A DNA stretch of 43,388 nucleotides from an uncultured marine group III euryarchaeote (lineage in GTDB: Archaea > Thermoplasmatota > Poseidoniia > MGIII > CG-Epi1), in NCBI GenBank assembly GCA_902531985.1, contig CACAGG010000006.1, positions 1 to 43,388 on the forward strand, written 5' to 3'. Positions 8,707 through 16,433 of this stretch are shown here, piece by piece; positions within the stretch are counted from its first letter, which is position 1; each line of letters begins with the position of its first letter. Under the pieces are notes generated by a model. It had not been told where the DNA came from, searched no databases, and saw nothing but the letters and a program-made list of their open reading frames with translations. The position numbers were made by a program, and so were the translations under genes.

Positions 8707-9737
8707 TGTTAGAAATAGAAGACTTAAAAACTAATTTTAACACATACGATGGCGTTGTGAAGGCTCTGAATGGAGTTAATTTAACTATTAAAGATGGCGA
8801 GATTTTTGGTTTGGTTGGTGAAACTGGAAGTGGAAAATCAGTAACTTGTTACTCGGCTCTAAAATTACTTCCTAAAACGGGTGAAGTTGTTGGGGGAAAA
8901 ATTGTTCTCAATGGTGAGGATATAACACACGCTTCAGAAGCTAGATTAAGACAAATAAGGGGTGGCGAAATAGGTATTATTTTTCAGGATCCTTTGTCGG
9001 CATTAAATCCAGTAATGACCGTTAATGAGCAAATTGGTGAGATTTTAGTCCTTCATCAAGATGAAGAAATTAAGAACTTAGCTTCTGAAAAAGAAATTCC
9101 AACTTACAAAAGTAAGAAATTCCAAGCTTCACCAGGTGTTGAATTTACAATTTTAGCGTTTTGTATTTCCTTTATTTCTCTTTTTGTTATGCTTGGACAG
9201 TTTACATTTAGCCTTCCATTTTTGTTTCTGATTGGAATGATGTTTTTGAGAAACTATTTACAGAGAGATCTTCCACACTCAGCTCTTGATCTAATGGTTA
9301 TAGATGCATTGTCACGAGTTAAACTTCCTAACCCTGAACAAATTGCCAGCTCTTATCCTCACGAGCTTAGTGGCGGAATGCAGCAGAGAGTAATGATTGC
9401 AATGGCTTTAGCTGGAAAGGCAAAAATGCTCATTGCAGACGAACCAACTACTGCTTTAGATGTTACAATTCAGGCACAGATACTTCAATTGATAAAGGAT
9501 ATCCAAAGAGAAGAAAATATGTCTGTTCTACTGATAACACATGATTTAGGAGTTGTTGCTGAGACTTGTGAAAAGGTAGCAGTCATGTATGAAGGTAAAA
9601 TAATTGAAGAAGCTTCTGTTGATCAAATTTTTAAAAATCCTCAGCATGAATATACAAAAGCCTTGATTGAGGCAATACCAAAGGGTGGCAAGGAAAGATT
9701 GAAAGTACCAGATATAGGAGAACCTGGAGCAATATGA
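8706..9737 (+). CDS. Peptide ABC transporter ATPase (DppD/OppD type) with inserted membrane hairpin
   Basis: A nucleotide-binding subunit of 343 residues. Walker A is at 38-45 (GETGSGKS), the Q-loop at Q94 (FQDPLSALNP), the signature LSGGMQQR at 221-228, Walker B at 241-247 (MLIADEP) and the switch histidine at H279 (THD). All catalytic motifs are intact. Between the Q-loop and the signature, about 70 residues (119-191) have no counterpart in normal DppD. They include two strongly hydrophobic stretches at about 146-164 and 169-186, long enough for a membrane hairpin. The usual sequence resumes at SALDLMVIDALSRVKLPNPEQIASSYPHE, written here only to mark the junction in parts: SALDLMV, then LPNPEQI, then YPHE. 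It overlaps both neighbours by 1 and 4 bases. Confidence 0.9.
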   Translation: MLEIEDLKTNFNTYDGVVKALNGVNLTIKDGEIFGLVGETGSGKSVTCYSALKLLPKTGEVVGGKIVLNGEDITHASEARLRQIRGGEIGIIFQDPLSALNPVMTVNEQIGEILVLHQDEEIKNLASEKEIPTYKSKKFQASPGVEFTILAFCISFISLFVMLGQFTFSLPFLFLIGMMFLRNYLQRDLPHSALDLMVIDALSRVKLPNPEQIASSYPHELSGGMQQRVMIAMALAGKAKMLIADEPTTALDVTIQAQILQLIKDIQREENMSVLLITHDLGVVAETCEKVAVMYEGKIIEEASVDQIFKNPQHEYTKALIEAIPKGGKERLKVPDIGEPGAI

Positions 9738-10921
9738 GTAGTAAACGTCAGGATAATAATGATGTAGAAAATCCTTCACAGGTAACTAACATATATATAT
9801 CAGATAGTGTGATAAATCGTAGCAATATTGGAAATAAAATAGAGACTACTACAGAGTCCAAGCCTAAAGAAGATGTTCCCTCGGATTACAAAAAATATAA
9901 GGGAAAAGTCCTTAAAATTAAAAAACTAAGAAAGCATTTCCCAGTAAAGAATGTTTGGGGAAAAAATATAGCTTTAGTTAAGGCACTAGATGGAGTTGAT
10001 TTAGAAATTGAGGGAGGTAAAACCTTTGGAATAGTTGGTGAAAGTGGATGCGGTAAGACGACCCTAATGCGTACTTTGCTTAGACTAGTTGAACCAACAT
10101 CAGGTTCAGTTCTTTTATCTGATGAGATTACAAATAATAAATTTTCAAGTAATAAATTAGAAGAATTGACAAGTGAAGAATTACGTAATTTTCGTAAGCA
10201 AATAGGAGTTGTTTTTCAAGATCCAATGGGTGCTTTGAATCCTAGAATGTTGATTAAAGATATTGTCAGCGAACCACTATCAATACATGGTAAAACAGAA
10301 GGTATTCGTGAAAAAGTGATTTGGTTACTCAATAATGTTGGGCTTGGTGAAGAACACTTGTATAGATACCCACACGAATTTTCAGGAGGTCAGAGACAAA
10401 GAATAGTGATTGCACGAGCTCTTGCTTTAGATCCAAAAATATTAGTTTTGGATGAGCCTACCTCCGCTTTGGACGTATCAGTTCAAGCTCAAATATTGAA
10501 TCTTCTTAATGACTTACAAAAGAAATACGATCTAACTTATGTTTTCATATCTCATGATTTGTCAGTAATAGAGTATATGTGCGATCGTTTGGCAGTTATG
10601 TATCTAGGTAGGGTTGTCGAGGAAGCTGATACAGAAGATTTGTTTTCCAATCCACAACATCCTTACACTAGAGCCCTATTGTCAGCTACCCCTAGCTTTG
10701 AAAAACAAAAAGAAAAAATTATGATTCTCGGCGATGTTCCTAGCCCCATAGTATATTTAGATGAATCAAAAGCAAAATTAGCAACAGAGATTACTGAGCA
10801 GGAGCGCTTAGAAATCAAAGCTATAGAAGGGAAAGGAATTGAGTATATAGTAAGATCAAGTCTCAATGAGCATTTATCATTAAAAGAAGTGGCACCTTCA
10901 CACTATGCAAGAGTAAAGTAA
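9734..10921 (+). CDS. Peptide ABC transporter ATPase (DppF/OppF type)
   Basis: The second nucleotide-binding subunit, 395 residues. Walker A is GESGCGKTT (102-110), the Q-loop is FQDPMGALNPR, the signature is FSGGQRQR (216-223) and Walker B is ILVLDEP (236-242). Two departures from the family are visible. The first 60 residues are a low-complexity extension containing IYISDSVINRSNIG. The C-terminal part, which in many family members carries a cysteine motif (CxFxxRCP), has the GDVPSP entry and an LKEVAPSHY ending but no cysteines. It overlaps the DppD gene by four bases (ATGA), and its stop codon directly abuts the following ABC exporter gene. It should pair with the 8706 ATPase on the fused permease. 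Confidence 0.93.
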   Translation: MSSKRQDNNDVENPSQVTNIYISDSVINRSNIGNKIETTTESKPKEDVPSDYKKYKGKVLKIKKLRKHFPVKNVWGKNIALVKALDGVDLEIEGGKTFGIVGESGCGKTTLMRTLLRLVEPTSGSVLLSDEITNNKFSSNKLEELTSEELRNFRKQIGVVFQDPMGALNPRMLIKDIVSEPLSIHGKTEGIREKVIWLLNNVGLGEEHLYRYPHEFSGGQRQRIVIARALALDPKILVLDEPTSALDVSVQAQILNLLNDLQKKYDLTYVFISHDLSVIEYMCDRLAVMYLGRVVEEADTEDLFSNPQHPYTRALLSATPSFEKQKEKIMILGDVPSPIVYLDESKAKLATEITEQERLEIKAIEGKGIEYIVRSSLNEHLSLKEVAPSHYARVK

Positions 10922-12691
10922 ATGACTGAGCAAGCACCAATATTCAGACTATTTTCCCATATGAGAGGTCATCGCTCTACTGTGTGGTTAGCTACTTTAT
11001 TTTCTATATTGAATAAAATTTTTGACTTAGCGCCTCCTCTTTTGATAGGTGCTGCAGTAGATGTAGTAGTAAAACGTCAAGACTCAGCTTTATCCGAATA
11101 TTTTGGATACTCAGATCCTAAAGAGCAGTTGATTATTCTTTCCATTTTGACTGTAATAATTTGGGTCTTTGAATCGTTATTTGAATATGTTTATGGAGTC
11201 TTATGGAGGAATTTAGCACAAACTGTACAACACGAGATAAGGTTAGATGCTTATTCGCACATTCAAGAATTGGAAATGGCTTGGTTTAGTGATCAATCAA
11301 AAGGAGAATTAATGTCCATTCTAAACGATGATATTAATCAACTTGAGAGGTTTTTGGATAAAGGAGCTAATGAGTTATTACAAGTGAGTACAACTGTGAT
11401 AGTTATAGGGGCTATTTTTCTTTACATATCGCCTACTATTGCGCTTTATTCTATCGGAGCAATTCCGTTCATTGTTATTGGTTCTTTTATGTTTCAATCA
11501 CGCATAGCTCCAAGATATTTGAAAGTAAGAAAAAATGTAGGTTTGCTTAATGCATTACTATCAAATAATTTAAGCGGAATAAGTACAATCAAAAGTTTTA
11601 CAACAGAAGAATTGGAAATTGAGAGAGTTAGAAAAGCATCTCAAGCTTATAGAGAAGCCAATAGGGATGCGATAAGACTTAGTGCTGCATTTGTCCCGTT
11701 GATTCGGATGGCAATCTTGGTAGGTTTTACGGGAACTTTGCTGCACGGCGGGTTGATTACTTTGGATGGGAAAATGGCTATTGCTTCCTACAGTGTTATG
11801 ATTTTCATGATGCAGAGATTGCTCTGGCCTCTAACAAGGTTGGGTGAAACTTTTGATTTGTACCAAAGAGCCATGGTTTCCACAACTAGAGTTCTAAATC
11901 TTTTAGAGACTGAGTTGACAATTGAGGAGGGAGAAAAAGTTTTAGATTCTAATAAAGTTCGGGGCCATATTAAATATGAAAATATGTCTTTTTCTTATCC
12001 TGAAAGGGATGAAGTTATTAGTGGATTGAATTTAGAGATAAACCCTGGAACAACCCAAGCAATTGTGGGTTCTACCGGTAGCGGAAAAACTACGCTTATT
12101 AGATTATTACTGAGATTTCATGATCCCTCTTCAGGTAATATTTTGCTGGATGGAGATGAGATTAAAGACTTAAAAGTAAAGAGTCTCCGTTCTTCTATTT
12201 CTTTAGTAACTCAGACAATTATTTTGTTTCCGGGTACTGTTATGGAAAATATAGCCTATGGTAAAGAAGATGCAATAGAAAAAGAAATAATTTCTTCTGC
12301 AAAGATTGCCGAAGCTCATGATTTTATTATGAATTTACCAAACGGTTATGATACTCAAATTGGCGAAGGAGGTCATAAGTTGTCCGGAGGGCAAAGACAG
12401 AGATTATCAATTGCTAGGGCTGTTTTGAAGGATGCGCCAATCTTAATCCTCGATGAAGCTACATCATCAGTAGATAATGAGACTGAAGAGGCACTCCAAA
12501 AATCGCTTGAAACTATATCAAAAGACAGAACGACTATAGTTATAGCTCATAGATTATCGACTATACGTCATAGTGATTCTATTATTGTTTTAGAGGGAGG
12601 TAGAGTAGTAGAATCGGGAACTCATGAAGAATTATTAGATAAGAAATTGCAATATTACAAACTTTGGAATGTACAGACTGGAGTTCGTTAA
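10922..12691 (+). CDS. ABC exporter half-transporter (MsbA/MdlB-like)
   Basis: This 589-residue protein has the type IV ABC exporter layout: a six-helix membrane domain (about 1-325) fused to an ATPase domain (about 345-589). Walker A is GSTGSGKTT (383-391), the signature LSGGQRQR (487-494), Walker B ILILDEATSS (507-516), and the switch histidine lies in IAHRLST. The start ATG immediately follows the DppF stop, so it is likely the last gene of the importer operon. A half-transporter of this kind would act as a homodimer. Substrates in this family range from lipids to drugs and peptides and cannot be told from sequence. Co-transcription with a peptide importer is noted but does not prove a shared substrate. 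Confidence 0.9.
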   Translation: MTEQAPIFRLFSHMRGHRSTVWLATLFSILNKIFDLAPPLLIGAAVDVVVKRQDSALSEYFGYSDPKEQLIILSILTVIIWVFESLFEYVYGVLWRNLAQTVQHEIRLDAYSHIQELEMAWFSDQSKGELMSILNDDINQLERFLDKGANELLQVSTTVIVIGAIFLYISPTIALYSIGAIPFIVIGSFMFQSRIAPRYLKVRKNVGLLNALLSNNLSGISTIKSFTTEELEIERVRKASQAYREANRDAIRLSAAFVPLIRMAILVGFTGTLLHGGLITLDGKMAIASYSVMIFMMQRLLWPLTRLGETFDLYQRAMVSTTRVLNLLETELTIEEGEKVLDSNKVRGHIKYENMSFSYPERDEVISGLNLEINPGTTQAIVGSTGSGKTTLIRLLLRFHDPSSGNILLDGDEIKDLKVKSLRSSISLVTQTIILFPGTVMENIAYGKEDAIEKEIISSAKIAEAHDFIMNLPNGYDTQIGEGGHKLSGGQRQRLSIARAVLKDAPILILDEATSSVDNETEEALQKSLETISKDRTTIVIAHRLSTIRHSDSIIVLEGGRVVESGTHEELLDKKLQYYKLWNVQTGVR

Positions 12692-12738
12692 TTCCTGATA
12701 GTCGCCCTTATGACCCCCTCCCTCTGATTCCTATAACA

Positions 12739-12815
12739 GGGCCCGTAGATCAGCCTGGAAGATCGCCTGCTTTGCAAGCAGGAGGCCTCGGGTTCAAATC
12801 CCGACGGGTCCACCA
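12739..12815 (+). tRNA. tRNA-Ala (anticodon UGC)
   Basis: The cloverleaf can be folded by hand. The 7-bp acceptor stem (GGGCCCG with CGGGTCC) has one G-U pair. The D arm is GATC/GATC around AGCCTGGAA. The anticodon stem CCTGC/GCAGG closes loop TTTGCAA, with anticodon TGC at 12773-12775. The variable loop is AGGCC and the T arm is TCGGG/CCCGA with loop TTCAAAT. The discriminator is A and CCA is encoded in the gene. No intron is present. A run of five T follows directly at 12816-12820. Confidence 0.97.
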
Positions 12816-12820
12816 TTTTT
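12816..12820 (+). terminator. Oligo-T tract after tRNA-Ala
   Basis: Five consecutive T residues lie immediately after the encoded CCA. Archaeal RNA polymerase commonly terminates at oligo-T without a hairpin. Short, so only suggestive. Confidence 0.4.
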
Positions 12821-12856
12821 AGGTTAGTTTTTAGTAGAGGTATTACATGAGAACTT

Positions 12857-14695
12857 ATGCGCGCATTAATTGCTTCATTTGTCATCGCAATGTTAATACT
12901 TCAGCCAGTCGTGGCCTTCAATAGCTCTTCACAAGCTATTCATTTGGAAGAGAATTGGTGGGAGAACACCGCAATGGATTTGGATAATGATGGAATTCAT
13001 GATGCCATTTGGTTAGCTATTGAAAGTAAAAAGTACGATTGGGTCGATGCTGATGGTAGAATAGGAGTAATAGTAGATTTCGACCATTTACCTACAGAAT
13101 CCGATAGAATTTTGATTGAAAGTAATGTTGATTTTGTGCATTTTCACACGTATCATCTTATTCATAGTATTGCAGGGAGAGTTTCAGTTAATGATATAGT
13201 AGAGTTATCTAAATTATCTGGAGTAGTTATGGTTGAACTTGATGGGATTCTTCAAGTTTCTAATTCAGATGTGAAAGATGTTCATGGTGTGTGGAGTGTT
13301 TATGAAGAGACAGGATATGATGGAACAGGTAGTGTTGTAGCCATTCTGGATACTGGAATAGATGATAAGCATGTAGGGCTAGATGATTTAGATGATGATA
13401 ACTCTACAGATGATCCGAAGGTAATTGCCTTTTTTGATGCGATTGGCAATGCTTCTGTAACAGATGGTTCTGCCGAACCATATGATGGCCACGGCCACGG
13501 TTCTCACTGTGCAGGTACTACAGCAGGTACTGGTGCACCTACGTACGAGCATACAGGAATAGCACCTCAAGCACAACTTGTTGGCGTTAAGGTTCTATCA
13601 GATTCAGGCTCTGGTTCATTTGCCCAAGTTATGCTAGGTATGGAATGGACCGTGGAGAAAAAACATGATTTCAATATAAGAGTTGCCAGTATGAGTTTAG
13701 GGGGCTTTGGTGCGATTGAATGGACTCAAAGTGAGGAAGAGAGTGTTAATCGAATGGCTAATGAAATGGTTCGTAATGGAATAGCTCTATTCATAGCTGC
13801 AGGAAACAATGCAGTTAGTGCTCAAATTGGTACTCCTGGAAGTGCTGAAGATGTAATTACAGTAGGTGCTCTTGACAAGGACACTGCAATAGCCATTTAT
13901 TCTAGTCAAGGTCCAACAGAGGAAGGAAGAATGAAGCCTAATATTGCATTTGTAGGTTCAAGTGTGATGTCTGTTGAGGCAAACACAGGCAGTGGGTACA
14001 GAAGCATGTCAGGAACTAGCATGGCTACTCCTGGTGCAGCAGGCGTTGCTGCTTTGATGTATCAGGCAAATCCAGATCTTGACCCTTTCGCTATTAGAAA
14101 TATAATGCAGGAAACTTCCATCTACCGAGTTTGTCATTACATGGCAGCAAACGAGCCTTGTGCAGAAGATGGTATTCCTAAAAATCGCCAAAATAATGTG
14201 TATGGTCACGGACAGGTTGAATCCCTACCAGCAGTAATGGAAGCAGCTAATACAGTTTATAATTTTTCAACATCAATATCAACTAGTCTCGAAACTATGA
14301 CAATGGAAGATAATAAAGTTCACATAGGCAACTCAGATGAAATCCAATTTTCTGTGAATGGAGATGCTGACAAAGTACAATGGAGAACTTGGGACATGCG
14401 TGATAATTGGATGGATTTAGAAAATTTCAATTCTGGAGATTCCACATTTAAGATCGACCATAGTCTGTTAGTTGACAGACTTAAGTATTTACCAGGAAAT
14501 ACTATTGAAGGTAATCAAACGTTGATGGTTCGAGTCTTAAAAGATACTGAATCTAGTGCTAATCTAGTAGTCCATACACATGTAATGGTTGAATCAAATG
14601 TCGTAGAGCCTGAGGAAGATTCACCCTCTATTCCGTTTAACCTAGTTGTGTTTACTTCGTTGTTAGTAGCTCTTTATAGATCAAAAAGAACATAA
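12857..14695 (+). CDS. Secreted S8 subtilisin-like protease, second copy
   Basis: A subtilase of 612 residues with a signal peptide at 1-20. The propeptide region (about 65-145) ends in GVVMVELDGI. The catalytic triad is D165 (LDTGID), H214 (HGSHCAGT) and S388 (GTSMATPGAAG), with oxyanion N317 (AAGNNA). The C-terminal hydrophobic segment (about 589-606) followed by RSKRT looks like a membrane anchor. Residues 34-49 carry the WWENTAMDLDNDGIHD motif shared with the protease at 1186. The two proteases otherwise differ in length and loops, so they are paralogues, not a recent duplication. The ATG at 12857 was chosen because it begins the signal peptide; the ATG at 12847 is out of frame. A TTTTTAGTA element is centred 26 bases upstream. 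Confidence 0.93.
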   Translation: MRALIASFVIAMLILQPVVAFNSSSQAIHLEENWWENTAMDLDNDGIHDAIWLAIESKKYDWVDADGRIGVIVDFDHLPTESDRILIESNVDFVHFHTYHLIHSIAGRVSVNDIVELSKLSGVVMVELDGILQVSNSDVKDVHGVWSVYEETGYDGTGSVVAILDTGIDDKHVGLDDLDDDNSTDDPKVIAFFDAIGNASVTDGSAEPYDGHGHGSHCAGTTAGTGAPTYEHTGIAPQAQLVGVKVLSDSGSGSFAQVMLGMEWTVEKKHDFNIRVASMSLGGFGAIEWTQSEEESVNRMANEMVRNGIALFIAAGNNAVSAQIGTPGSAEDVITVGALDKDTAIAIYSSQGPTEEGRMKPNIAFVGSSVMSVEANTGSGYRSMSGTSMATPGAAGVAALMYQANPDLDPFAIRNIMQETSIYRVCHYMAANEPCAEDGIPKNRQNNVYGHGQVESLPAVMEAANTVYNFSTSISTSLETMTMEDNKVHIGNSDEIQFSVNGDADKVQWRTWDMRDNWMDLENFNSGDSTFKIDHSLLVDRLKYLPGNTIEGNQTLMVRVLKDTESSANLVVHTHVMVESNVVEPEEDSPSIPFNLVVFTSLLVALYRSKRT

Positions 14696-14698
14696 TTG

Positions 14699-14706
14699 AT
14701 ATATAT
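14699..14706 (+). promoter_or_regulatory. TATA box for the ACT-domain gene
   Basis: The alternating ATATATAT run is centred 24 bases before the ATG at 14727, the spacing expected for an archaeal TATA box if transcription starts at or very near the start codon. A short AGGA lies nearer the ATG, so a brief leader is also possible. Confidence 0.55.
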
Positions 14707-14726
14707 GGCCTCGACAAGGAAATATT

Positions 14727-15104
14727 ATGCAAGAGTTCAATGTATCTTTAGCTGATAAGCCAGGAGAGTTGGCAGAAGTAGCTTCAGCAGTAGGCGACCG
14801 CGGAATCAATATACTAGGTTGTGTAGGTATGGGTCGTTCTTCAGCTTCAGTAACTATGGTTACAGATGACGAAGAAGCTACAGCTAAAGTTTTGAAAGAA
14901 ATGGGTAGGGATTTTGATGTAAATGAATTAATTTTAACAAATATATCAAACAAACCAGGTGCACTTGCAGAAATGGCAACCAAATTAAGCGACTCAGGAA
15001 TCAATATAATTTCATTTTACATAATGAAAATGGAAATTGATGCAGCAGATGTAGCGTTAACTACAGATAATCCTTCCAAAACAAAAGAGATATTAGGAAT
15101 TTAA
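14727..15104 (+). CDS. Tandem ACT-domain protein
   Basis: A protein of 125 residues made of two ACT domains and nothing else: about 1-62 (starting EFNVSLADKPGELAEVASA) and 64-125 (LTNISNKPGALAEMATKL). Each has the ACT signature of a strand, a KPGxLAE turn and helix, then a GINI strand. ACT domains bind amino acids and usually regulate enzymes. A stand-alone pair probably senses an amino acid or binds a partner protein. The Smr-like gene and a LysE exporter lie 5 and 13 bases apart downstream, suggesting an operon, so linkage to amino-acid export is plausible but inferred. Confidence 0.85.
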   Translation: MQEFNVSLADKPGELAEVASAVGDRGINILGCVGMGRSSASVTMVTDDEEATAKVLKEMGRDFDVNELILTNISNKPGALAEMATKLSDSGINIISFYIMKMEIDAADVALTTDNPSKTKEILGI

Positions 15105-15109
15105 TTTTA

Positions 15110-15367
15110 ATGAAGGTTGATCTTCATGGTCTACCTTTATCTGAGGCTAAATTAAAAGCACAAATCGCAGTTGCTAAAGGTTGGTCAGATTCACAATCCA
15201 AGCTTGAAATAGTTCATGGCCATAATCTAGGCACAGTTATCAAGGATTATATTCAAAATTCTGAAGGTCTTAGAAAGGATGTCAATCAGATTTATCCTGA
15301 AGTTTCAGATTTAATATTGAAGGATAAGGGACTAGGCTCTACAATAGTAAAGTTTAAACGACGCTAA
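15110..15367 (+). CDS. Small Smr-domain-like protein
   Basis: A protein of 85 residues resembling the Smr domain found at the C terminus of MutS2. Residues 3-13 read VDLHGLPLSEA (the usual LDLRG/LDLHG entry), 33-41 read EIVHGHNLG (the HGKGTG-like loop), and the end GSTIVKFKRR matches the closing strand. Smr domains can act as DNA or RNA nickases, but the family is diverse and this match is by eye. It sits in the ACT-Smr-LysE run on the plus strand. Confidence 0.65.
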   Translation: MKVDLHGLPLSEAKLKAQIAVAKGWSDSQSKLEIVHGHNLGTVIKDYIQNSEGLRKDVNQIYPEVSDLILKDKGLGSTIVKFKRR

Positions 15368-15380
15368 TCATTACACTATT

Positions 15381-15998
15381 ATGGATTTCACAGCACTCTT
15401 GGGTCTTTCTTTTGTTTGTGCAATGGGTGCTATGTCTCCAGGTCCGAGTTTGGCAGTAGTTATTAGAAATACAATTTCAGGAGGGCGAACTCAAGGAATT
15501 ATGACTGGTGTAGGTCATGGGATAGGCTTTGGAATTTATGCAATGCTTGCAGTAACGGGTCTTTCAGCAATTTTAGTAGCAGATGAATCTAAATTTGAAT
15601 TATTGCAATTAAGTGGTGCATTTGTTCTTCTTTGGTTATCATATAATATGTTGACTTACGTTCCTTCAGGAGGAGTTGAAGAACACCAAAGTAGTGGAAG
15701 GAAAGGATTTGTTGAGGGATTTTTAATATCATTTTTGAATCCTAAAATTTTAGTATTTCTGGTAGCTGTTTTTAGTCAATTTATAGATCCAGAAATGTCA
15801 CAATTTGATCGTATTGTTATGGCTTTTATTGCAGGAATTATTGATACCGTTTGGTATGTTTTAGTTGCAGCAGTTTTATCCGGAACTATTTTTATAGATA
15901 AATTAAGAGAAAATTCTACTTTAATTGATAGGTTTATTGGATCAGTTCTTGCAATATTAGCTTTTCTCTTATTTGCTAAATTTTTATCTTTATTTTAA
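15381..15998 (+). CDS. LysE/RhtB family amino-acid exporter
   Basis: This 205-residue integral membrane protein has the family's length and about six hydrophobic helices. The N-terminal GAMSPGPSLAVVIRNTISGG motif is characteristic of LysE/RhtB exporters, followed by GHGIGFGIYA and FLNPKILVFL. It should export amino acids or related small molecules from the cytoplasm. Placement behind a tandem ACT protein fits control of amino-acid levels. Its last 9 bases overlap the convergently transcribed queD gene (15990-15998). Confidence 0.9.
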   Translation: MDFTALLGLSFVCAMGAMSPGPSLAVVIRNTISGGRTQGIMTGVGHGIGFGIYAMLAVTGLSAILVADESKFELLQLSGAFVLLWLSYNMLTYVPSGGVEEHQSSGRKGFVEGFLISFLNPKILVFLVAVFSQFIDPEMSQFDRIVMAFIAGIIDTVWYVLVAAVLSGTIFIDKLRENSTLIDRFIGSVLAILAFLLFAKFLSLF

Positions 15999-16433
15999 AG
16001 AAAATATTGCAGAATTTTTATCATTTTCTCTAGCTTCTACTTCAAAGCACCGAGCTCTTCCGCTTGTCATTTCTAATAAAATTTCATTAGCTTTTTCGAG
16101 AGCCATTTTGGCACTTGATTCTAGACTGGCTTCAGGCACGATTCTTAAATCACATAATCCTTTGTTATGTAGTTCCTGAAAGGTGGATAGTTCAGGATCA
16201 TCTTCGGCTATAATCATTGTATGGTCATACATATCTAGTAGATATTTTTCTAGTTTCTTTAAATCTCCAAAGCCTACTACCCAGCCATGTTCATCCATTT
16301 CCTTTGCTTCAAAATGGAATGTATACTGTCTGGAATATCCATGGATGTAGGCACAGTGTCCTTTGTGTTTCCATTGCCTGTGTGCGCATGGGAGATTTCG
16401 ATATGTTTTGCTTGAAGTAAATTTTTCTTTCAT
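15990..16433 (-). CDS. queD: QueD-like 6-carboxy-tetrahydropterin synthase
   Basis: A protein of 147 residues in the PTPS/QueD family, which converts dihydroneopterin triphosphate to 6-carboxy-tetrahydropterin in preQ0 synthesis. H18 (CAHRQW), catalytic-type C27 and H31 (CAYIHGYS) line up with the E. coli QueD positions. The third zinc ligand, normally the second H of HGH, is Y33 here. Later family features are present: YDHTMII (catalytic His) and the glutamate in VPEASLES. The RQW and HGY form resembles an alphaproteobacterial subgroup that I recall, so this may be a subfamily trait rather than a defect. It is the last gene of the FolE-QueE-QueC-QueD run, overlapping queC by 4 bases. Confidence 0.85.
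   Translation of the reverse strand: MKEKFTSSKTYRNLPCAHRQWKHKGHCAYIHGYSRQYTFHFEAKEMDEHGWVVGFGDLKKLEKYLLDMYDHTMIIAEDDPELSTFQELHNKGLCDLRIVPEASLESSAKMALEKANEILLEMTSGRARCFEVEARENDKNSAIFSLK

Noticed and set aside
1186-14695. The two subtilases flanking the Dpp genes as a composite transposon or recent duplication
   Set aside because: Outside the catalytic motifs and the WWE motif the two genes differ widely in sequence and length, and no transposase or terminal repeat is present.
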